64,000 bases of DNA from the NCBI GenBank assembly GCA_027482245.1, contig JAIXWG010000007.1, forward strand, positions 91,862 to 155,861, given 5' to 3'. The translations under genes were made by a program, and so were the position numbers. The notes under the pieces are model-generated. The model was given only the letters and a program-made list of their open reading frames with translations. It was not told where the DNA came from and searched no databases. Origin of the DNA: Acetobacteraceae bacterium. GTDB lineage: Bacteria; Pseudomonadota; Alphaproteobacteria; Acetobacterales; Acetobacteraceae. Positions 25,085 to 31,740 of the stretch are shown here, in pieces. The stretch's first letter is position 1, and every line of letters starts with the position of its first letter.

Positions 25085-27130
25085 CTATTGCCGCTTCGCG
25101 CGCTCCGCTTCCCGCAGCCAATCCTCGGTGGTCTTGGTGGTCGGGCGCTCCGGCCCCGCATAGGGGTCCACCCGGCCGTCCGTCGCGGCGAAGGCGCGGC
25201 AATCCTCGCAGAGCCGGAGCAGGGCGAGCTGCTTGCCGTCCTTGAACATCCAATGGCCGCTGGCCGTCAGCTTGGCGGAGACGCGGTCGATCTGGCTCTT
25301 TACGCCGAAGGGCTTCGCGCAGCGCTCGCAGCAGAAGGGCTCCTCCTCCTTCACCACCGCGACCTGCGCGCTGGCGGGGCTGAGGTTGAGGCGCGGCTCC
25401 AGCGTGATGACCTTCTCCGGGCAGGTCGTGGCGCAGAGGCCGCATTGCACGCAGGCGTCTTCCAGGAAGCGGAGCTGCGGCTTCTCGGGATTGGCGGAGA
25501 GCGCCCCGGTCGGGCAGACGGTGGTGCAGGCGACGCAGAGGGTGCAGCCTTCCGTGTCCACATGGGCGATGCCGAAGGGGGCGAGGGCGGGCATCGGGAT
25601 CACGGCGTCCCGCCGCTCCGCGCCCTCGGCCAGCGCACGGCCGGCCTGGCGCAGGATCTCCCGCGGCTGGCCGATGGCGGCGAAGGTGGCGGGCGGGAAG
25701 GGCAGGCCGCGGCGGGGCAGGGCGCGCAGCGCGTCGCCCATCGTGAAGGGGTCGTCCGTCTCGATCGTGCCGGCGCGGGGCGCGCCGTGCTCGGCGACGC
25801 CGAGGCCCGTGAGGACCGTGGTGGCGTAGTCGATGTTGCGCAGCACGCCCTCCACGCCATGCGGGCGCTTGCCCTTCATCAGCACGCGGATCTGCGCCGC
25901 ACCCCAGGCGAAGGCGGAAAGGAAGAAGGCGAGGTCCAGCTGCGAGACCTCGTTCACGCGCAGCGGCAGCACGCGGGCGGGCAGGCCATCGCCATGGCGG
26001 GCGAGGGCATCGATCAGCGGCTCGCCATGCTCGGCGTCATGCACCAGCACCACGGGGGCCTCGCCGCCGGCCTCGCGGTAGGTCAGCAGCAGGGTGCGGA
26101 CGCGCTTCAACAGCGATTCCGAGGAGGGCAGCGCGTATTGCGCGGCGCCGGTCGGGCAGACGGCGGCGCAGGCGCCGCAGCCCGCGCAGATCTCCGCGCT
26201 GATCTGGACGCTGTCCCTGCCCGGGGTGATGGCGCCGGTCGGGCAGAGGTCGAGGCAGCGCGTGCAGGCGGTGCGGCGGTTGCGCGAATGGGCGCAGAGC
26301 GAGGCCTCGAAGGTGACGAAGCGCGGCTTGTCGAATTCGCCGACCAGGTCGCGCGCCCGCGCCACCAGCCGCTCGACGCCCGCCGCATCGGCGGGATCGG
26401 CGCGGAGGTAGCCCTGCCGGACCTCATGCGTCGGGAACAGCGCCGTGCCGCCCGTGAGGTCCACCAGCACGTCGCAGCGGCTGACGGCACCGTCGCGCGC
26501 CGGGCCCCATTCATAGGCCGCGCGGGAGGAGGGGCGGGGCATGGCGTAGCCATCCACCGTGACCTCGAAATTGCCAAGCCAGCCGGTCGCGGTGCGGGCG
26601 CGGCCGCGGGCCACGGGGAAATCGGCGCTGCGGAGCGGCGCGACCTTGGCATTGCCGGCCAGCAGCACGGTCACGTCCAGCGTCTCCGCCAGCCGCGCGG
26701 CGATGGCCAGCGCGGCCTCGTCCCGGCCCAGCACCAGGGTCACGCCCTCGCTCTTCAGCGGGATCAGCGCGGTGGCGGGCATGGGCACGGCGGCGGCGGC
26801 GATCAGGGCGGCCATCTTGGGGCCGGCGGCCTTGGCGTCCTCCGCCCAGCCCGCCGTCTCCCGCACGTTCACGAAGGCCAGGTCGCGGGTGAAGCCGGCT
26901 TCCTCCGCCTCCTGCTGGAACAGCGGCGCCTGGGCGGTGCAGGCCACCGTGATGGGGCGATCCTCCCCCAGCGCGGCCAGGAACCGGTCGAGCTGCGCCT
27001 GGCAGAGCTGTTCGGCCATGCGGGGCGGGGTGGCGCAGCCGCGGGCGATGGCGCGGCCATCGAGCGGCATCGTGTCCTCGCAGGAACAGACGAAGGTCGT
27101 GCGCCCGCTGGTGGCGGCGTTGGTGGTCAT
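25085..27130 (-). CDS. large 4Fe-4S protein of the formate dehydrogenase locus
   Basis: 681 residues with no membrane segment. Order seen: an N-terminal CSCEDTMPLDG patch, a central region of alternating strands and helices with a nucleotide- or flavin-like look (TLVLGRDEAALAIAARLAE), a first ferredoxin pair (CTRCLDLCPTG, CAGCGACAAVCPTG), a helical stretch, a second pair (CTLCVACTTVCPTG, CVQCGLCATTCPEK) and a Cys-rich end (CCERCAKPFG ... CEDC). Proteins like this accompany formate dehydrogenase in alphaproteobacteria; its task is not established. Electron transfer to or assembly of the dehydrogenase are guesses. It is divergent from the five-gene DUF operon with 100 bases between. Confidence 0.8.
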   Translation of the reverse strand: MTTNAATSGRTTFVCSCEDTMPLDGRAIARGCATPPRMAEQLCQAQLDRFLAALGEDRPITVACTAQAPLFQQEAEEAGFTRDLAFVNVRETAGWAEDAKAAGPKMAALIAAAAVPMPATALIPLKSEGVTLVLGRDEAALAIAARLAETLDVTVLLAGNAKVAPLRSADFPVARGRARTATGWLGNFEVTVDGYAMPRPSSRAAYEWGPARDGAVSRCDVLVDLTGGTALFPTHEVRQGYLRADPADAAGVERLVARARDLVGEFDKPRFVTFEASLCAHSRNRRTACTRCLDLCPTGAITPGRDSVQISAEICAGCGACAAVCPTGAAQYALPSSESLLKRVRTLLLTYREAGGEAPVVLVHDAEHGEPLIDALARHGDGLPARVLPLRVNEVSQLDLAFFLSAFAWGAAQIRVLMKGKRPHGVEGVLRNIDYATTVLTGLGVAEHGAPRAGTIETDDPFTMGDALRALPRRGLPFPPATFAAIGQPREILRQAGRALAEGAERRDAVIPMPALAPFGIAHVDTEGCTLCVACTTVCPTGALSANPEKPQLRFLEDACVQCGLCATTCPEKVITLEPRLNLSPASAQVAVVKEEEPFCCERCAKPFGVKSQIDRVSAKLTASGHWMFKDGKQLALLRLCEDCRAFAATDGRVDPYAGPERPTTKTTEDWLREAERAKRQ

Positions 27131-27230
27131 CGGCGTCCCGGGCATCCCAATTGATCCCAGGTCTAGGCCCGGGCGCAGGCCGCCCATATATGCGCGTCCT
27201 CTCGCCGTTGCGAGGGATGCCGGAGGAAGC

Positions 27231-27962
27231 GTGCCCGCCGTGGCTCAAGACCTGCCCGAATTGCCGTCCGTCTTCGACCCCGTCGTCGCGCTGCGAGAGG
27301 GCGGCGACGCCATGGCCCGCGCCGTCGCGCTGGCGCCGCAGCACGGGGCGGGGACGCTCGCCTGGGTGCGCTCCGCGTCGCGGATCGAGGCCGCGGTGGT
27401 GCTGGAGCCGGAGATGCCGCTGGCCGCCGCGCGCGCCGCGCTGTTTGCCGGCGCCAGCGCGCTGGCCGATGCGCTGGCCGCCTATGGCCCGCCGGAAGTG
27501 CCGCTGACCTTCCACTGGCCCGGCATCGTGCTGGTGAATGAGGGCCAGGTCGGGCGCCTCCGCCTCGCCTGGCCGGACGGCGCTCCGGAGACCGCGGAGC
27601 CCGACTGGCTCGTGCTCGGGATGGAGGCGCGGCTGTCCTTCCCCCGGGGCTGGGAGCCGGGGCACGGGCTGCACCAGACCGCGATCCTGGAGGAAGGGTG
27701 GCAGGAGGAGGAGGTCTCCGCCGCGCACCTCACCGCGGCCTGGGCGCGGCACCTCATGGCGAATCTGGCGGAATGGCAGCGCCCTGGGCCGACCAGCGGC
27801 TTCACGCGCCTCACGGAACGCTACCTGGCCCGGCTGGCGCGCCAGGCCTGGATGGGGGAGGCGCGGCGCGGCATCGACCCGGCGACGGGCGATCTGGTGC
27901 TGGAGGATGCCGGCACGCGGACGCGCCATCCGCTGGTCGATGCGCTGGCGGTGCCGGCATGA
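27231..27962 (+). CDS. biotin/lipoate ligase-like protein with DUF4444
   Basis: 243 residues resembling the BPL/LplA/LipB fold: FDPVVALREGGDAMARAVAL, GTLAWVRSASRIEAAVVLEP, PLTFHWPGIVLVNEGQVGRL and a C-terminal DUF4444-like part (TERYLARLARQAWMGEARRG). Ordinary lipoate ligases have a Lys and a Gly-rich substrate loop that I do not find intact, so the activity may be altered. First gene of a chain with 4-nt ATGA overlaps. GTG at 27231 follows GGAGG by four bases; a second GTG at 27240 is an alternative. The constant position next to formate dehydrogenase genes suggests a maturation role. Confidence 0.75.
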   Translation: MPAVAQDLPELPSVFDPVVALREGGDAMARAVALAPQHGAGTLAWVRSASRIEAAVVLEPEMPLAAARAALFAGASALADALAAYGPPEVPLTFHWPGIVLVNEGQVGRLRLAWPDGAPETAEPDWLVLGMEARLSFPRGWEPGHGLHQTAILEEGWQEEEVSAAHLTAAWARHLMANLAEWQRPGPTSGFTRLTERYLARLARQAWMGEARRGIDPATGDLVLEDAGTRTRHPLVDALAVPA

Positions 27963-28510
27963 GTGGCCGCCTGCCGCGCACCCTGCGGCTCGACCCCTCC
28001 GACACCGTGATCTTCGACCCCGCGGCTGAGCCCGGGGAATGGGCGGTGGCCGGCGCGTTCGAGTTCTGGGACGAGGATCCCGCCGCCATGGCCGGCAAGC
28101 GGCGCCAGGCCTTCCGGGGCGGCTTCCTCGGATTGTCCAGCTTCGGCTGGTCCACGCTGGTTGAAGTGGCACCGGCGACCTCCGCGCAGCGGGAGGCGGC
28201 GGTCAGCGCGCTGGCGCGGCACATCCGCGCGAAGCACGGCGCCCCGGACGATGACGCCGCACGGGCCGCGGCACTTGAGGAAATCGGCTTCGCGGAGAGC
28301 CTCTGCGAGGGGCATGAGATCGGCACCGTGCTGGCGCTGTCCCGCAGCCTGGAGGAAGGGGAGGTGCGGGAACGCTTCCGCACCCTTCACCTCCGCGACA
28401 CGCCGCACACCAGCTTCAACACCCTGCCGGTCTTCGGGATGGTGACGGTGGAGGGCGAGGATGAACCCGTGGAACGGCCGGACCTCATGAATCTTGGCAA
28501 CCGCGCATGA
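27959..28510 (+). CDS. DUF6505 family protein
   Basis: 183 residues, soluble, no catalytic motif apparent. Recognised from the pattern TLRLDPSDTVIFDPAAEPGE, then WAVAGAFEFW, FRGGFLGLSSFGWSTLVEV and EEIGFAESLCEGHEIGTVLA. The family is known only from formate dehydrogenase loci as far as I recall. ATG overlaps the preceding stop by four bases and its own stop overlaps the next ATG in the same way. Confidence 0.75.
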   Translation: MSGRLPRTLRLDPSDTVIFDPAAEPGEWAVAGAFEFWDEDPAAMAGKRRQAFRGGFLGLSSFGWSTLVEVAPATSAQREAAVSALARHIRAKHGAPDDDAARAAALEEIGFAESLCEGHEIGTVLALSRSLEEGEVRERFRTLHLRDTPHTSFNTLPVFGMVTVEGEDEPVERPDLMNLGNRA

Positions 28511-29559
28511 GCGGCAACACGCCGCCCGGGCTGATGCCCGGCGATTTCTGGGTCGCCTCCGGTCACCACCTCTGCGACCGGGACGAGGACGGGCGCATCC
28601 ATGGCACGCCCGACCTCTGGCGCGCCTTCTGCGCCCGGCCGGAACTGGTGCCGCCGGAGGAAGCCTGCGACGCGGAGCGCGCGCTGCATGCCAGCCTGAT
28701 GGCGGACCCCATGCGGGCGGTCAGCGAGGCGGAGATCGCCGCGCTGGCCGACACGGATGCGCAGGAGAATTTCCGCGTGTTCCTGGGCTTCCGGGACCGC
28801 GTGGTGGCGGAGCCCTGCCTGGAAGCCGCGTGGCTCTCGCTCTATCGCCGCGGCGTCGCGGGCATCCCGCCGATCTTCCTGCAGATGCTGACGCATCTCG
28901 TCATGCGGTCCGCGCTGGACGGTGTCGGCGATCCCTTCACGCTGCGCGCGGGCGAATTGCTGTTCCGCACGCAGCGCGTCGCCATCCACCAGGGCGCGCT
29001 GCTGGTGGCGGATGAGGAGATCCTGGACCACAAGGGCGGCGATGGCGGCTATGGCGCGCTCGGCCAGTTGCTGGTGGAGGCCGGCGCGCAGCCGCGGGAG
29101 GTCGAGGTCGACGTCCTGTCGGAGGAGAACGGGCATCTCTATGCCGGGCGCTCCGACGCGCATGACTTCGCGCTCGACATCGCCGAAGGGCGACCCGGTC
29201 AGCACGGCCTCGCGCGGGCGCTGGAACGCTTCATCGGCCATGTCATCGGGGAACAGGTCACGATCCGCCCCGTGCCCGTCATCGAGGACCACAACTGGAC
29301 CTGGCATGTCGGCCTGGATGCGGAGGCGACGGCGATCGCCAACGACCTCTGGCAGGGCAAGAAGGTGAAGCAGGCGCGCCTCGCGCGGATCATCTGGCTC
29401 GGCGTGCTGGAATTCGCGGAAGCCTCGCGCGTGCTGCCGCGCGTGGCGGGCAAGCCGGTCTACCTGGCGGTCGCGATGGATGCCGCGCAGAAGCTGCGGA
29501 TGAAGCCGCAGAACCTGGTCGCGGGCCTGCCGCTGAAGGCGCGGGAGGAGGCGGCATGA
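28507..29559 (+). CDS. DUF6352 family protein
   Basis: 350 residues, soluble, mostly helical. Family pattern: DFWVASGHHLCDRDEDGRI, LWRAFCARPELVPPEEAC, HASLMADPMRAVSEAEIAAL, PPIFLQMLTHLVMRSALDG and LRAGELLFRTQRV. No known fold or activity. Being the longest unknown in the chain and conserved beside formate dehydrogenase, it is a good candidate for a dedicated assembly factor. Four-base overlaps on both sides. Confidence 0.75.
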   Translation: MSGNTPPGLMPGDFWVASGHHLCDRDEDGRIHGTPDLWRAFCARPELVPPEEACDAERALHASLMADPMRAVSEAEIAALADTDAQENFRVFLGFRDRVVAEPCLEAAWLSLYRRGVAGIPPIFLQMLTHLVMRSALDGVGDPFTLRAGELLFRTQRVAIHQGALLVADEEILDHKGGDGGYGALGQLLVEAGAQPREVEVDVLSEENGHLYAGRSDAHDFALDIAEGRPGQHGLARALERFIGHVIGEQVTIRPVPVIEDHNWTWHVGLDAEATAIANDLWQGKKVKQARLARIIWLGVLEFAEASRVLPRVAGKPVYLAVAMDAAQKLRMKPQNLVAGLPLKAREEAA

Positions 29560-30071
29560 GCGTGCCGCGCCACCCCGATTCCATCGCCATCCCCGTCGCC
29601 GTCATCGCCGAACGCCGGCCGGGCGTGACGAAATGGGTGGACCACGTCTGGCAGGCCGTCGAGGTGCTGGAGGACGCGCCCCCTGTGCCCGCCTGGACCA
29701 AGCTGCGGGAGGAAGGCGGCCGCGCCCTGTTCTTCGCCGGTATCGCGGAGGTGGTGATGCACCCGACCGACACCGACAACTACAAGCACAACCTGGAATC
29801 CGCGCGGCCCCTGGTCTGGGTCCTGCTGCGCCCGACCGAGGCCGAGCCCGGCATGGCGCTGCAATCCGTGCTGGTCGATCCCGGGGAGGCGCATCTGCAC
29901 GCCGATGTCGGGCAGGACCTGATGGAGGCGCTGCCCATGCCGCCCGGGCTCCGCGCCATCGCGACCGACTTCGTCGCCCGCCACCACAGGGAGCGCGGCT
30001 TCTACAAGCGCAAGCGCGACCAGGCGAACCCGGAAGCACTCGCCAGGCGTGCGCCGGAGGCGGAGGAATGA
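29556..30071 (+). CDS. DUF3305 domain protein
   Basis: 171 residues. Pattern: IPVAVIAERRPGVTKWVDHV, WQAVEVLEDAPP, EVVMHPTDTDNYKHNLES and PRPLVWVLL-like RPLVWVLLRP, with a basic C-terminus (HHRERGFYKRKRDQ). DUF3305 and DUF3306 proteins occur as neighbours next to formate dehydrogenase genes. The basic tail could bind a partner or nucleic acid. ATGA overlaps both sides. Confidence 0.85.
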   Translation: MSVPRHPDSIAIPVAVIAERRPGVTKWVDHVWQAVEVLEDAPPVPAWTKLREEGGRALFFAGIAEVVMHPTDTDNYKHNLESARPLVWVLLRPTEAEPGMALQSVLVDPGEAHLHADVGQDLMEALPMPPGLRAIATDFVARHHRERGFYKRKRDQANPEALARRAPEAEE

Positions 30072-30724
30072 GCGGCTCGGAGGAGCCCGGCTTCCTCGGC
30101 CGCTGGTCCCGCCGCAAGCGGGGCGTGGAGGCGGAGGCGCCCCCGCCGGTGGAAGCACCGCCCGAAACCCCGGCGGAGCCGCCCGCCCAGCCGAAATCCG
30201 GCACCTGCCCCATCCCGGGGATGGAGCCGATCGACCTGTCCACGCTGCCGCCGATCGAGGAATTGTCGGTGACCAGCGACCTGGCGCCCTTCCTCCGCCC
30301 CGGCATCCCCGCGGCGCTGCGATCGGCCGCGCTGCGGCGGATGTGGAGCCTGGACCCGGCGATCCGCGACTATATCGGCCCGGTCGAATACCAGTGGGAC
30401 TTCAACACCCCCGGCGGGCTGCCGAACGGCTTCGCGGCGGAACTGGTGGGCGATGTGCGGAAGCTGCTCGCCCAGGCGATCGGGGAGGTGGAGGAGGAGC
30501 CCGCCGCCACGCCGCCGGACACACCGCCGGCGGAGACGGCGGAGACCCTGCTGGCGATGCCCGAACCGCCCGTAGCCCTGCCGGAAGCCCCCGCCATGGT
30601 GCCGCCGGGGGTGACCCTGGCCGACGCCGCCCCGCAGCCGGTCGCGGCGATGGTGCAGGCGCAGGAGGAACCGGCGCCGCAGCCCCTGCCGCGGCGACGC
30701 CACGGCGGCGCGCTGCCGGTGTGA
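30068..30724 (+). CDS. DUF3306 domain protein
   Basis: 218 residues. The N-terminus FLGRWSRRKRG, then a proline-rich linker, then the conserved core LPPIEELSVTSDLAPFLRPG, ALRSAALRRMWSLDPAIRDY and VEYQWDFNTPGGLPNGF, and a low-complexity Pro/Ala/Glu tail of about 75 residues. The core is the DUF3306 signature; the tail is variable in the family. Last gene of the five-gene chain; a hairpin follows its stop by 16 bases. Confidence 0.85.
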   Translation: MSGSEEPGFLGRWSRRKRGVEAEAPPPVEAPPETPAEPPAQPKSGTCPIPGMEPIDLSTLPPIEELSVTSDLAPFLRPGIPAALRSAALRRMWSLDPAIRDYIGPVEYQWDFNTPGGLPNGFAAELVGDVRKLLAQAIGEVEEEPAATPPDTPPAETAETLLAMPEPPVALPEAPAMVPPGVTLADAAPQPVAAMVQAQEEPAPQPLPRRRHGGALPV

Positions 30725-30740
30725 TCGCGCTCCGCGCCGG

Positions 30741-30765
30741 GTGCCATGCCATGATGGCAAGGCAC
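30741..30765 (+). promoter_or_regulatory. hairpin upstream of the formate dehydrogenase structural genes
   Basis: gtgcc-a-tgcca, loop tga, tggca-a-ggcac: a 10-pair stem with one A-A mismatch, between the DUF3306 stop and the TorD-like gene. Without a T-run it may be an operator or an attenuating structure rather than a terminator. The following 100 bases are AT-richer (ttggataatgtcggaaaac) and could hold the promoter of the structural genes. Confidence 0.4.
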
Positions 30766-30872
30766 AGCGTCGCATTCCGATCGCCCGGGTTGGATAATGT
30801 CGGAAAACTTGGTACGCTCTGGCAGAAAGTGGCGGAATCCGGTAACGGGCCGCGGCTGGGGATGAAGGCCGG

Positions 30873-31472
30873 ATGACGGACGGGGAAGGCGACATCAAGG
30901 TTGATGCCGTGGATGCGGAACGGGCGCGCCTGTTCGCGTTGCTCGGCCGCCTGCTGGGTCACGCCCCCGATGCCGCGCTGCTCGCCCGCCTGAAGCTGCT
31001 GCCGCACGGCCCCGGTGAGCTGGGGGAGGCCTATGCGGCGCTTGGCGTCGCGGCGGCCGCCACCACGCCGGATGCGGTGGAGCGCGAGTTCTTCGACCTC
31101 TTCATCGGCGTCGGGCGGGGGGAGCTGCTGCCCTATGCCTCCTACTACCTGACCGGGTTCCTGCATGAACGGCCGCTGGCCGACCTTCGCGGCGATTTGC
31201 TGCGCATCGGGGTGGAGAAGGCGGAAGGCATCGCGGAGCCCGAGGACCACATGGCCTTCGTCTGCGAGGTGATGGCCGGCCTGATCGCCGGCGCCTTCGG
31301 CACGCAGCCCGACCAGGCGAACGAATTCTTCACCCGTCATATGCGCCCCTGGGCTGGGCGCTTCTTTGCCGACCTGGAGAAGGCGGAGATGGGCGGGTTC
31401 TACCGCGCGGTGGGGCGGCTCGGCCGTACCGCGATCGAGATCGAGGCCGCGGCAGCCGACCTGCCGGCCTGA
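30873..31472 (+). CDS. TorD/DmsD-family molybdoenzyme chaperone
   Basis: Helical cytoplasmic chaperone of 199 residues that would bind the Tat signal of the formate dehydrogenase large subunit until cofactor insertion is complete. The family pattern is present: FFDLFIGVGRGELLPYASYY, LTGFLHERPLADLR, EPEDHMAFVCEVMAGLI and the C-terminal HMRPWAGRFFADLEKA. It lies directly before the small Tat protein and the catalytic subunit, all with short gaps. Confidence 0.88.
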   Translation: MTDGEGDIKVDAVDAERARLFALLGRLLGHAPDAALLARLKLLPHGPGELGEAYAALGVAAAATTPDAVEREFFDLFIGVGRGELLPYASYYLTGFLHERPLADLRGDLLRIGVEKAEGIAEPEDHMAFVCEVMAGLIAGAFGTQPDQANEFFTRHMRPWAGRFFADLEKAEMGGFYRAVGRLGRTAIEIEAAAADLPA

Positions 31473-31498
31473 AGGCTTTCCAAGGGGAGTTGGGTAGC

Positions 31499-31720
31499 AT
31501 GAGCGAACAAGGGACAGAAAAGTCCATCCGCCGGGGCTTCCTCAAGGCGCTGGGCCTGGGCACGGCGGCGGCCGCTGCCACGCCGGCGCTGGCGCAGCGC
31601 GCGGATAGCGTGCCGTCGCGCGATGCGCGGAAGGAGAACGAGCAGCAGCGCCTGGCCGCCCGCTACAAGGCGGATTCGGCGCATGTGCAGGCCTTCTACC
31701 GCACGAACCGCTACGAATAA
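31499..31720 (+). CDS. formate dehydrogenase region Tat-signal small protein
   Basis: 73 residues with Tat motif SIRRGFLKALGLG and hydrophobic stretch ending TPALAQ, then a short charged segment rich in Arg, Glu and Gln (KENEQQRLAARYKAD) ending FYRTNRYE. Matches the short Tat-target proteins encoded beside formate dehydrogenases (TIGR02811 type). The role is unknown; an extra subunit or an assembly aid have been proposed in general terms. A GGGGAG ribosome site precedes ATG 31499. Confidence 0.85.
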   Translation: MSEQGTEKSIRRGFLKALGLGTAAAAATPALAQRADSVPSRDARKENEQQRLAARYKADSAHVQAFYRTNRYE

Positions 31721-31740
31721 GAAGAACGGGGAACGCACGC

